DNA of 64,000 nucleotides from contig CAZISM010000014.1 of assembly GCA_964541895.1 (NCBI GenBank), forward strand, positions 1 to 64,000. Direction: 5' to 3'. Positions 34,361 through 43,045 of this stretch are shown one piece after another. A model generated the notes under the pieces. That model made no database searches. It saw only the letters and a program-made list of their open reading frames with translations, and was not told the origin of the DNA. Source of the stretch: CAZISM01 sp964541895. GTDB lineage: Bacteria > Zhuqueibacterota > Zhuqueibacteria > Residuimicrobiales > Residuimicrobiaceae. The position numbers were made by a program, and so were the translations under genes. Every line of letters begins with the position of its first letter. Position 1 is the first letter of the stretch.

Positions 34361-35347
34361 ATGGCTTTGATGACAAAAAAGAGTGTATATCTCCTGGTCA
34401 AACTGCTGCTGAGCAGTGTGCTGATCGGCTATCTTTTATTTCGCATACCGCTGCGGGAGATTCTCGCCAGTTTATCCGCGGTGAATATGGTCTGGATCCT
34501 GGTGGCGCTGTTGCTGGCCGGCCTGGGCAAGGTCATCAGCAGCCTGCGCTGGCGGTTTCTGCTGGCCAGCCAGGATATCCACGTGCCGTTTCAGGTGCTG
34601 TTCGCTTCGCTGCTGGTGGGCTATTTTTTTAACAATTTTCTGCCCTCCACCATCGGCGGCGATGCCATGCGGGCGTTCGACGTCGCCCGCTATTCGCGTC
34701 GCGGCGTGGCCTCGGTGGTGACGGTGATCACCGAACGGGTCATGGGCATTCTGGCTCTGGCCGCGATCGCCATGCTGGCGGCATTGGCCGGCTACAAGCT
34801 GATCCAGCCGCTGGGCTTTATATTTTATATAGTGACCGCTTTTTTTCTTATCAGCCTGGGCGGCTTTTACTTTATCACGCATCGCCGTATCGTTGAGCGG
34901 GTGGTGCGATTGCTGAACGTACTCTTACTGTCCAGGGTGGCAAAAAAGATCGAAGAGGCGTACGCCGCTTTCTGTACGGTGCGAAATCAGCCGGGCGTGC
35001 TGCTGAAAACGTTTTTAATTTCCGTCGTGCTGCAATTGAATGTCTTGATCTATTATTATGTCCTCTCGCTGTCGTTGAATCTGGGTGTGCCGGTGTTTTA
35101 CTTTTTTTGCATCATTCCCGTCGTTCTTGTGGTTCTGCAACTGCCCATCTCCATCAACGGCATTGGTGTTCGTGAGAGCTTGTATGTCTATTTTCTCGGC
35201 CTCGTCGCTGTTGCCGGTCCCCAGGCTATTGCCTTTTCCTGGATCGATTTTGCCATGACCGTCGTAATGGGATTGTTGGGGGGCATTGTGTTCGCGTTCC
35301 GCCGTTCCATGGCAGCCCCGCCGGTACCGACGACGCCTGCCGAGTGA
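34361..35347 (+). CDS. UPF0104 (lysylphosphatidylglycerol synthase TM-like) membrane protein
   Basis: This 328-residue protein has about eight membrane spans. Family features are LRWRFLLASQDIHVPF, the signature YFFNNFLPSTIGGDAMRAFD and SVVTVITERVMG in the first half, and PISINGIGVRESLYVYFL in the last quarter. The family is found next to glycosyltransferases and has been proposed to act in lipid-linked sugar or lipid translocation, but the biochemical role is not settled. No recognisable Wzx flippase or Wzy polymerase occurs in the 21-37 kb locus, so this protein is a candidate for part of that work (inference). Confidence 0.82.
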   Translation: MALMTKKSVYLLVKLLLSSVLIGYLLFRIPLREILASLSAVNMVWILVALLLAGLGKVISSLRWRFLLASQDIHVPFQVLFASLLVGYFFNNFLPSTIGGDAMRAFDVARYSRRGVASVVTVITERVMGILALAAIAMLAALAGYKLIQPLGFIFYIVTAFFLISLGGFYFITHRRIVERVVRLLNVLLLSRVAKKIEEAYAAFCTVRNQPGVLLKTFLISVVLQLNVLIYYYVLSLSLNLGVPVFYFFCIIPVVLVVLQLPISINGIGVRESLYVYFLGLVAVAGPQAIAFSWIDFAMTVVMGLLGGIVFAFRRSMAAPPVPTTPAE

Positions 35348-35485
35348 CAGTGTACGATCCATCCTGTTTGAACCAATCATGCCTGCAGGGACGGCTCGCG
35401 ACCCATGGCACCGGCTGGTGCGGTGGTGCAGCGGTCGTGAACCACGAACGCAGGTTTTACTTATTTGAAAGGAGAAACACCGTTT

Positions 35486-36280
35486 ATGGCGCCCAACGTT
35501 GAAGACAGCAAAAAATACTGGAATGTCCACACCCTGGGACTGCAATACCAGACCGACATGTCCATTGAAAAGGGAACTCCGGAATTTTTTGAACACATCG
35601 ATCCCGTGGCCAGCCGTTTTTACTGGATCTATCAGATGATGGATCAGGAAGCGCCGGCCCTGAAGGGAAAAAAGCTGCTGGAAATCGGCTGTGGCATGGG
35701 ACGCGACTCGGCCGAATGGGCCAGCCGGGGTGTGCTTGTCACCGCTTCGGACCTGACGCCGAACGCCATCGAATACACCAAAAAATACTTTGCCTATCGC
35801 GGCCTGACGGCGGATTATAAAGTGACCAGCGCGCTGAATCTGGACTTTCCCGACGCATCCTTCGATGCCGTGTATTCGCGCGGCGTGATCCATTGCACCG
35901 CAGCGGACATCCGGCCGGCGATCAATGAAATTTACCGTGTGCTGAAACCGGGCGGCCGGGCGCTGATTTTTCATTTCTATCACCGCTGGTCCTGGTTCAA
36001 CCTGCTGCACAAATACGGCAAGGAAAACATCGAGTTCGTCGATGCCGATCCGCCCTTTAACAACATCTATTCCAGGGATCAGGTGCGGGCCTTTTTTGAT
36101 CGCTTTGAAAATGTGACGGTGGACGTGCAGCACTATTATCCGTTCAAAACCCGCCGCACCGGAACCAAAGCGTGGTTGTTCAATAACGTTTTCGTGCCGG
36201 TCTATTGTGCGTTGCCGGAAGCTCTGGTCAAACCATTCGGATGGAAAATCAATGTACGCGCCAGCAAGCCGGCCCAATAA
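35486..36280 (+). CDS. Class I SAM-dependent methyltransferase (second copy type)
   Basis: This 264-residue protein starts at the ATG at 35486 with AAAGGAG upstream. Motif I is clear, LLEIGCGMGRDSAEWA, followed by VTASDLTPNAIEYT, the DASFDAVYSRGVIHCT segment and RVLKPGGRALIFHFYHRWSW. This is a canonical methyltransferase core, better preserved than the one at 32556. It follows the UPF0104 gene by 138 bp with no clear promoter. It probably methylates a sugar or lipid intermediate. Confidence 0.85.
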   Translation: MAPNVEDSKKYWNVHTLGLQYQTDMSIEKGTPEFFEHIDPVASRFYWIYQMMDQEAPALKGKKLLEIGCGMGRDSAEWASRGVLVTASDLTPNAIEYTKKYFAYRGLTADYKVTSALNLDFPDASFDAVYSRGVIHCTAADIRPAINEIYRVLKPGGRALIFHFYHRWSWFNLLHKYGKENIEFVDADPPFNNIYSRDQVRAFFDRFENVTVDVQHYYPFKTRRTGTKAWLFNNVFVPVYCALPEALVKPFGWKINVRASKPAQ

Positions 36281-36403
36281 GCCGGTTTGTAGTTGAGGTG
36301 GTCATGAGCTGATATCCCATGGCGATGTGATGATGTAAAGCCCGCAGAACGGCCGGACGATAGCCGTCGTCCACGGCGCTTTGGACTGACTCTTGGCAGA
36401 GGA

Positions 36404-37174
36404 ATGACCGTGGCCAAAAAACTGGAAAAAGTCAACCGAGCGATAACGGATGACTCGAGTTCATTTTTGAGAAAATATCAGACGATTGTGCTCGGCAGCA
36501 GGAAATGGAGTTATCTGCTCAAGTACGAACTGATCATGTTTTTTGTCGCACCCATGCCGGGTGCGTTCGGCCTGGCTTTGCGTCACTGGTTTTTGCCTAA
36601 ACTGCTCAAACGCTGCGGCAGGGGGGTGGTGTTCGGCAGAAATGTGGTCATTCGTCATGGTGAAAAAATAGAGATCGGCGATAAAGTTGTCGTAGACGAA
36701 GGTTGTGTGCTGGATGCCCGAGGCGACGGCAATCGAGGCATAGTTATCGGCAACCGCGTGATAATCGGCCGCCATACCGTCATGGGCTGCAAGGATGGCG
36801 ATATCGTTATCGGCAACGATGTAGGAATCGGGACTAATTCCATGATACATGCCGTGGGTGGCAACGTGGTTGAGCTGCAGGATGGTGCTTTGTTGGCGCC
36901 GTACGCATATCTTGTCGGTGGAGGCACCCACCAATTTGAGGATACATCGGTTCCGATCACAGAACAGGATCTGATTTACAAAGGGGGTATTCAGATCGGC
37001 CGTCACGTCTGGTTGGGGGCCAGAGTCACGGTGCTGGATGGCGTCCACATCGGGCAGGAAACCGTCATCGGGGCCGGAGCGGTGGTGACCGCATCCATTG
37101 CCGAATATGCCGTTGCCGTAGGCGTTCCGGCCAAAGTCGTCAAACAGCGCATGCAAAGAGACCATAACGTGTAG
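36404..37174 (+). CDS. Left-handed beta-helix (hexapeptide repeat) acyltransferase
   Basis: This 256-residue protein has an N-terminal helical region with a hydrophobic stretch (LIMFFVAPMPGAFGLAL), then hexapeptide repeats from about residue 80 (RNVVIRHGEKIEIGDKVVV, NRVIIGRHTVMG, NDVGIGTNSMI). The active-site-like His is in YLVGGGTHQFED, and the last coils (IGRHVWLGARVTVLDGVHIG, IGAGAVVTAS, VGVPAKVVKQR) are typical of the galactoside O-acetyltransferase group. It probably O-acetylates the polymer. Last biosynthetic gene of the locus; AGAGGA precedes the ATG. Confidence 0.86.
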   Translation: MTVAKKLEKVNRAITDDSSSFLRKYQTIVLGSRKWSYLLKYELIMFFVAPMPGAFGLALRHWFLPKLLKRCGRGVVFGRNVVIRHGEKIEIGDKVVVDEGCVLDARGDGNRGIVIGNRVIIGRHTVMGCKDGDIVIGNDVGIGTNSMIHAVGGNVVELQDGALLAPYAYLVGGGTHQFEDTSVPITEQDLIYKGGIQIGRHVWLGARVTVLDGVHIGQETVIGAGAVVTASIAEYAVAVGVPAKVVKQRMQRDHNV

Positions 37175-37589
37175 TACGGAATCACTCCGCGCGCCATCGC
37201 TCGGTGCTGCCAAATTACCAAGCTGTGCAGCCCTGTTACACTCCCGTAATTAGTGCCTCTCTGTTATCAGATCTTCACCGGTTGTGTTTTCAGCAAAAAA
37301 TCCACTCCCCAAAAAACAGCACGTTGCTTCTTCCTGGATGATGCCGCTTTTTCTCAATAGCCCTTGTGTGGTATAATTATTGCGGGATAAAATCGGCAAG
37401 GTGCTGGTTTGCGGGTTCCATGTCTTTGACGCGATGTAACTTTATACAATACTGATACCCGTACCAGCTTGATTTCTGGGGGAGCCGGCTCAGTGTGGCA
37501 TAAGGGAAACGGAATCGGAATCGAGTGTCCACTTTTAGCAACAGAAACGATAGCATTGGGAAACAAAAACTGAGGTGAGGAGTGCAGGG
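37175..37589. other. Intergenic region before the secreted glycosidase genes
   Basis: This 415-bp stretch holds no credible gene. It is more AT-rich than its flanks and contains the TGGTATAATTATTGC promoter-like element at 37369-37383. I see no terminator for the acyltransferase gene. Confidence 0.5.
37369..37383 (+). promoter_or_regulatory. Promoter-like element, extended -10 or sigma-54
   Basis: TGGTATAATTATTGC contains a perfect extended -10 (TGG-TATAAT, no good -35). The same bases also fit the sigma-54 pattern at 8 of 11 defined positions, including GG and GC at right spacing. Either reading puts the start about 200 bases before the secreted glycosidase gene. Confidence 0.4.
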
Positions 37590-40310
37590 ATGCCTAGAGT
37601 AAGGATGATCGTGGGAGTGGTTTTCGTTTTGTTTTTTGTACCCCTGCACCTCTCGGCTCAATCGGGCTGGGAAGTGGATTCGCTCAACACCCAGGAGCCA
37701 GAATATAGGTTTTTGAATCAGATGTATGCCGATTCCATGGCGTTGTACGCGACGTATCCAAAGTGGGTGGTCAGCCAACTCTGGTTGCGTGACCTGGTCA
37801 AGCAGTATATCTATGAGACGATGAAGTGGCAGGCGGCGGACGGCCATATATTTGACGGCCTCAACCAGTGGCGCATCGATGATGAAGCTGAGTTGTTTTT
37901 GAACTGGATGCCCTACTATTTTCTCAGCGGGGATGAAAAAGTATACACCGCGGTGCGGAAAGCGCTGTTTGTCTATTTGAGCAGAACAAGAGGCGGCTTC
38001 GAACACGGCTATTTCAAAGATCCGTATTATGACACAGAGCATACGCTCGAGGCGCTGATTTTGTTGGCTAATTTGGCCTACGCTAAGCCAAACGATACGG
38101 AGGTGATCGCGGCGCTGCGCGATCTGGTGGAGCATTGCGCCAATCTGGTTCCGGATTCCACGCCCTGGTTCAATACTCAAACAAAGCATCTGCGCAGCAT
38201 CCGGCCCGGAACCAGAGGGATCGATGAGTCCTGTCCGACCGGTGTTGATTGGCCGTTCAATCTTCAATTCGTAAAGATGGCGCTGGCCTATTATCATGCC
38301 AGCCAAGATGTTCGCTACCTCACCTGGGCCGGCGAATATCTGGACGGCTGGATCGCCAGTTTGGAGCGCAACGAACGGGAGAACGGTGTTTATCTGATGC
38401 CTTGGGAGGTGGACCCGAAAACAGGGGCCCTGGGACCGTGCAGCAAAAAGTGGTGGTACTGTGCGCATGCTCCGGATTGGGGATGGCAGTCGCGGAGTAT
38501 GGAATCGGTGCGGGATATGCGCGGAGCGTTTCTTGACTATTACACCCTCACCGGAAACCGACGATACATGGACGCTATTAAGAAACAAGTGTATTTTGTT
38601 TTCGCTCATAGCAGCACGACCGCTCCCGCCATTTTATACAAAGACGGCGTATGGACCAGCAATGAGAATGGGCGGTCGTACGACGCCGGTCCTGTTTCGG
38701 TCGCCGCGAGCCTGCTGGACGATGAAATCCAGCCCGCGTATGAGACCTATTTGCTGCGATGGTATGAAACGATCGATTCGCCGAGCCTGGAACAGCTTTT
38801 CTGGCATTTTCGCCGTTATGGCAAGTCCGCCTCCATGCAGGGATTTTTGGATCGTGCCATTCGCCGCGTACAGAGCAAAGTCAATGAGATAAAAGCAATG
38901 ACGACGCTGCCGGATCCGGATGACTTTCCGGACCTGGATGGTGTCGAAGGTTTGACCATGAGTTATTTTGGCGCCTTGGCCAGCGATCGCGGCGAAATGC
39001 CCTGGACCGACGTATTATATTTCAAACAGAGTGGAGCGCTGGGCATTGAGGAGGGGGTGGCGTCGGTGTTGGAAACGAGCGATGATTCTTTGCGGGTGTT
39101 GTCGATGTACAACACCAACAGCCAGTCAAAAACCGTCAAGCTGCAGGCCGGTTATATACCCAAGATCATCCGTTCGTTGCAGATCAATCTGGATACCCCC
39201 GTGGCCGTGAAGGCCTACGTGGCGACCGTCACGCTTCCACCGGAGCAGGTTGTTCGTGTGACCCTGCGCATCACCGGCCATGATACCCTGCCGCCGCTGC
39301 CGCCGAGCAGTGTTCGAACTCTGGCCGCTTCCACTTCGTCCATTCGTCTTGCCTGGGATACTCCACCGATGGCCGCAGACAACGAAACGGCGGCACTTTA
39401 TCAGATCGAGCGAAACGGCATTCTGGTCACGCGTACGGACAGTCTGACCTTTACGGATACGGGACTGTTGGATGACACGGTCTACCAATATGGTGTGTAC
39501 AGTATAGATTTCAACGGCAATGTCAGCTCGACCGCCGCGAGCGGTCGTTTCAGCACTGCTGCGGATCGCACGGCGCCCAGCCTGCTTTCCGCCACCTTGT
39601 CCGATTCGACGACTCTGGTGTTGCGGTTCAGTGAAATCGTCACACTGGCCACAGCCGGCCTGACGGCGAATTATGCTGTGACACCCGGCGTGCAGGTTCT
39701 GCAGGCGGTGCGTTCCACCGACAGGATGGGCGTTACACTAAAGACATCCGCCCATCAGCCACGCACGCCATATACGGTGGTGGTGACCAACGTGAGTGAC
39801 AGTTCCAAGGCTCGAAATCTCATCAGCGGAGCCCGGCTGTCCTATACATATATCCAGACCTTGAAAATTGCCAATCTTTCGCAACCCGTCTACAAGGTCA
39901 GGACAGTACAGACGAATGACAGCGTTTTTGTCGACCGGGCCTATACCATACAGAGTCTGCCGGACGAGCTGTTGAATCGATTGCGAATTGTGACCGCCAA
40001 CAACGACAAAGGAAGCACGGCCGTTCCGTTCCTGTCCTTCACCGTAAATCAGCATGTCAACGTTTATGTGGCGTATGACCGGCGTTTGACCGTGTTGCCG
40101 ACCTGGCTGCAGTCGTGGACGTCCACTTCGGCGGTGGTCAAGACCAGCGATTCTGAATTTCTGTGTTATCGGAAAAATTTTCAACCAGGCCTGGTTAATC
40201 TGGGGGGTAATTTCGGCACCGGCAGTTGCAGTATGTATATGGTTTTCGTCGAACCGGGCGACGACCGCACCCCGCCGGCCCCGCCGAGCGGGCTGGTGGC
40301 GTTGCCATAG
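37590..40310 (+). CDS. Secreted glycosidase-like protein with FN3 and C-terminal beta domain
   Basis: This 906-residue exported protein has a signal peptide at residues 1-24 (MIVGVVFVLFFVPLHLSAQ). The start ATG at 37590 has AGGAG upstream. Residues about 60-420 are helix-rich and look like an alpha/alpha-barrel (six-hairpin) glycosidase (YFKDPYYDTEHTLEALILLA, WWYCAHAPDWGWQSRSME), but I cannot assign a family. An FN3-like domain follows (about 565-655), then an Ig-like domain (about 660-755), then a beta domain (about 775-890) shared with the next gene product. The protein stops at PPAPPSGLVALP, which reads like the first strand of another FN3 domain. Probably processes or binds extracellular polysaccharide; no T9SS sorting domain is present. 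Confidence 0.75.
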   Translation: MPRVRMIVGVVFVLFFVPLHLSAQSGWEVDSLNTQEPEYRFLNQMYADSMALYATYPKWVVSQLWLRDLVKQYIYETMKWQAADGHIFDGLNQWRIDDEAELFLNWMPYYFLSGDEKVYTAVRKALFVYLSRTRGGFEHGYFKDPYYDTEHTLEALILLANLAYAKPNDTEVIAALRDLVEHCANLVPDSTPWFNTQTKHLRSIRPGTRGIDESCPTGVDWPFNLQFVKMALAYYHASQDVRYLTWAGEYLDGWIASLERNERENGVYLMPWEVDPKTGALGPCSKKWWYCAHAPDWGWQSRSMESVRDMRGAFLDYYTLTGNRRYMDAIKKQVYFVFAHSSTTAPAILYKDGVWTSNENGRSYDAGPVSVAASLLDDEIQPAYETYLLRWYETIDSPSLEQLFWHFRRYGKSASMQGFLDRAIRRVQSKVNEIKAMTTLPDPDDFPDLDGVEGLTMSYFGALASDRGEMPWTDVLYFKQSGALGIEEGVASVLETSDDSLRVLSMYNTNSQSKTVKLQAGYIPKIIRSLQINLDTPVAVKAYVATVTLPPEQVVRVTLRITGHDTLPPLPPSSVRTLAASTSSIRLAWDTPPMAADNETAALYQIERNGILVTRTDSLTFTDTGLLDDTVYQYGVYSIDFNGNVSSTAASGRFSTAADRTAPSLLSATLSDSTTLVLRFSEIVTLATAGLTANYAVTPGVQVLQAVRSTDRMGVTLKTSAHQPRTPYTVVVTNVSDSSKARNLISGARLSYTYIQTLKIANLSQPVYKVRTVQTNDSVFVDRAYTIQSLPDELLNRLRIVTANNDKGSTAVPFLSFTVNQHVNVYVAYDRRLTVLPTWLQSWTSTSAVVKTSDSEFLCYRKNFQPGLVNLGGNFGTGSCSMYMVFVEPGDDRTPPAPPSGLVALP

Positions 40311-40361
40311 TCCAAAAGATAGTCCTGTCAGGGATCCATGTGTTAATCGAGAGAGAGTTTC

Positions 40362-42431
40362 ATGAAGCGGTGTTGCGCATTGGAGATATCGTTCTTTTTG
40401 TTTTGCGGATGGTCTGCGATGAACGGTTCGACCATACCTGCCGCCGCCATTGCATCTGGGTCTGAAACGGTCAGCGCCTACGACAAGTGGAGTCTGGTGG
40501 AATTCCGGCTGACAGGGAAAACCATGGACGGTCGTTCCACCACCGCTAATCCGTTTCGAATCACCCTGACCGGCGTTTTCCATGCGCCCGACGGCAGCGA
40601 ATGCAATGTTCCGGGATTTTATGACGGCGATGGAGCCGGACAGCAGAGCGGCAATGTCTGGAAAATCCGATTCGTCCCGCATCAAACCGGTTCCTGGATG
40701 ATGACCACCGTCAGCAGTGAGGCGATGCTGAATGGCCTGTCGTTTCAATTCGAAGTGCAGCCTTCAGCCAATCCCGGGATCTTGCGCTATGCGGGTGGAC
40801 CATACCTCAAATTCAGCGACGGGACGTTTTGGCTTAAAACCGGTATGGATGATCCGGAGAATTTTTTAGGAGAGGATGTCTTGGGCGGCTGGCAGGGAAA
40901 ACGAGGAGCGGTAGATTACCTCTCCGCCAGAGGCATCAATTCGATGTATATAGTCCTGCTGGACTATCCAGCCGACAGCGGCACCGTTTACCCCTGGTTG
41001 AGTCCAAGCGATCCGGAGCATTTTGACCTGGCCAAAATGAGTCGCTGGGATGCCATGTTCGATTACATTCGCAACCATAATATCGTGCTGCATCTGCTCT
41101 TGGAGGATGATGAGGCGCTGGTCCCGAACGATCGCGCCTTTTATTATCGATATATAGTGGCTCGATTTGCTCACCACACGGGTCTGATCTGGAATCTTCG
41201 CGAAGAGTATAACGAGCGCTATACCGCAAACCAGGTCATTGAATATGCTCGACAGCTGCAGAGTCTTGATCCGTACCGGCACCCGATCACGGTTCACAAC
41301 GTTAACCTGCCGGAAGCGTGGTTCTTGAACGCCGGAGTCTTTTCAGCAACGAGTATCCAAACAGATAAACCATCTTCCAGTTTGCTGCCCAAGCAGTTCA
41401 ATACGTGGGCGCTGCAGTGGCGCGATGCGGCCGAAGCGGCCGGCCGGCCGATGATGGTGTCTTTTGACGAAATGGGCAAGACCAGCTCAAGTGCCGTGGA
41501 CCGAAAGCTGATACGGCAGGCGCAATGGGCTCTGGTCATGGCCGGTGGACAGTTCGAGATTCATCTCAGTCCCTTCGTTCAGTATCAGGACTTTGAAGCT
41601 CACCTGAACGATATCCTGCATATGAGTACGTTCATGCAGCGGATACCTTTCTGGGACATGCGTGCTCGAAACGATCTCGTGTCCAGCAATGCCTTTGCCC
41701 TGGTGCGTCCTGGCATGCAAATGGTGGTTTATGCTCCAAGCAGCGGCGCGGTGACGGTCAACCTGTCCGGATTTATCGGCAGTGTGCCGTATGAATGGTA
41801 TGACCCTAAAACCGGGACCTATGCCTCGGCCGGCAACCTGACCGGCGGGCAATCGCATACCGTTTCGTCACCCTTTAGCGGTGATGCCGTGCTTCATGTC
41901 GGGTACTATACCCATGAATCCGAAATGGCGCGCCCCATCGAGATCGGGGATCTCCATCCTGTTTCATACCAGCAGGATGTGCTGCAAGCGGGCAAGGCCT
42001 ACTATATCGACCGGGCCTTTACGTTGCTTGATGTTCCGGCGGCCTTGCAGGGGCTCACGTTTATAAGAACCGCCAACAACGACAAGTCCGACGCGAATCC
42101 CGCTTTTCTGTCATTTACGATAGATCAACCGGCGAACATCTATGTCGCATATGACAGCAGGGTGGCGAGATTACCTCACTGGCTGACGGATCATTTTGTC
42201 TCAACCAGTTACAGCCTCGGCGTTTCGGACCAGGGGCAGTATTTGCATCTCTGGAGCTATACTTCTGCGGCCGGGACGGTCACGTTGGGGGGCAACATCG
42301 CCGAGGGTTTTCAGTCGGACAGCGGCTACAGCATGTACTCGATCATCATAGAACCCTACCAGGGAGTCTATCAAGACCAGTACCCGCCGGCAGCGCCAAA
42401 GGGAGTATCGGTGGAGAGTGTGATAAAATGA
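40362..42431 (+). CDS. Secreted DUF5060/DUF4038-type glycoside hydrolase-like protein
   Basis: This 689-residue protein has a signal-like N-terminus (about residues 1-30). A DUF5060-type beta-sandwich spans about 38-135 (KWSLVEFRLTGKTMD, VPGFYDGDGAG, RFVPHQTGSW). A (beta/alpha)8-like domain of the DUF4038/apiosidase-like group follows at about 140-450, with GLIWNLREEYNERY and MVSFDEMGK carrying candidate acid/base and nucleophile Glu residues. Residues about 545-665 form the beta domain also found in the preceding protein (TANNDK, FLSFT, VAYDSR, LGGN). It ends at PPAAPKGVSVESVIK, an FN3-like opening. It is 51 bp after the first glycosidase-like gene and probably acts on the same polymer. Substrate unknown. 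Confidence 0.78.
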   Translation: MKRCCALEISFFLFCGWSAMNGSTIPAAAIASGSETVSAYDKWSLVEFRLTGKTMDGRSTTANPFRITLTGVFHAPDGSECNVPGFYDGDGAGQQSGNVWKIRFVPHQTGSWMMTTVSSEAMLNGLSFQFEVQPSANPGILRYAGGPYLKFSDGTFWLKTGMDDPENFLGEDVLGGWQGKRGAVDYLSARGINSMYIVLLDYPADSGTVYPWLSPSDPEHFDLAKMSRWDAMFDYIRNHNIVLHLLLEDDEALVPNDRAFYYRYIVARFAHHTGLIWNLREEYNERYTANQVIEYARQLQSLDPYRHPITVHNVNLPEAWFLNAGVFSATSIQTDKPSSSLLPKQFNTWALQWRDAAEAAGRPMMVSFDEMGKTSSSAVDRKLIRQAQWALVMAGGQFEIHLSPFVQYQDFEAHLNDILHMSTFMQRIPFWDMRARNDLVSSNAFALVRPGMQMVVYAPSSGAVTVNLSGFIGSVPYEWYDPKTGTYASAGNLTGGQSHTVSSPFSGDAVLHVGYYTHESEMARPIEIGDLHPVSYQQDVLQAGKAYYIDRAFTLLDVPAALQGLTFIRTANNDKSDANPAFLSFTIDQPANIYVAYDSRVARLPHWLTDHFVSTSYSLGVSDQGQYLHLWSYTSAAGTVTLGGNIAEGFQSDSGYSMYSIIIEPYQGVYQDQYPPAAPKGVSVESVIK

Positions 42432-43034
42432 TCAATGCCACAACGAGTCTGACTTGTTCCATTTGTGGAAGCGTCTCCCCGGGCTGGCTTGTGCAGGTTG
42501 ATCTTGACTTGCCGAGTTCGGCCTGAATCTGTTGCGTTTTTACGAGGTGCTCAAATAAATTTAACGCAAATGATCCTTTTTGTATGTATACTATTCAAGC
42601 GTAAATTATTCACCGCCGAACGCAGAGTGATGCTGAGTAAATAAAAACATGATGTCATTGCGCTCAGGCTGAGAATAAAACATAAGAAACATCGAGCCGA
42701 GAAGTAATCTATAATCTGAGAAGAAACAACTCGGTGGTTTATGAATAGATCAGGCTAGCTGTGTACCGGCCTTGAAGGGAATGGACGCCCCGGCACCGCC
42801 GCAGGAGATGGTGATTTGAGGTTGGATGGTGGTGGTTGCGAACGAGTGTTGAGGAGAGCGAAACGATGATTGCTCCAGATTTGCTGGCGGTTCTGTATGA
42901 AAGTGCGTGGCTCATGTCCCAGAAAACGATGGCGAAAGCCGACCGGCCGGTTCGATTGCGCCAACGAAAAAAAAATACGGCATCGGCGTTGCGTCGATTG
43001 TCCGCCAAAAAGAGAACACAGCGGTTGGCGATGC
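42432..43034. other. Intergenic region between convergent units
   Basis: This region of about 600 bp separates the plus-strand glycosidase gene from gatD on the minus strand. It is AT-rich in 42540-42730, with an isolated TATACT (-10-like) near 42585 and no -35. A small basic open frame (42866-43045) and a terminator-like structure for gatD (42967-43035) lie in the second half. No RNA gene or insertion sequence recognised. Confidence 0.5.
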
Positions 43035-43045
43035 CTATTTCTTGA
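42866..43045 (+). CDS. Possible small basic protein, unsupported
   Basis: This 59-residue frame starts at an ATG with GAGGAG nine bases upstream, a good ribosome binding site. The product is strongly basic at its centre (RLRQRKKNTASALRRLSAKK) and has no recognised domain. It overlaps the gatD stop from the opposite strand and covers the likely gatD terminator, so it may be chance. Listed only because of the ribosome binding site. Confidence 0.2.
   Translation: MIAPDLLAVLYESAWLMSQKTMAKADRPVRLRQRKKNTASALRRLSAKKRTQRLAMPIS
42967..43035 (-). terminator. Possible terminator of the gatE-gatD operon
   Basis: On the minus strand GGCATCG (43029-43035) can pair with CGATGCC (42979-42985), followed after GTA by nine T (42967-42975). 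The T-run is excellent but the loop is over 40 nt, so the hairpin is not canonical. Confidence 0.3.
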
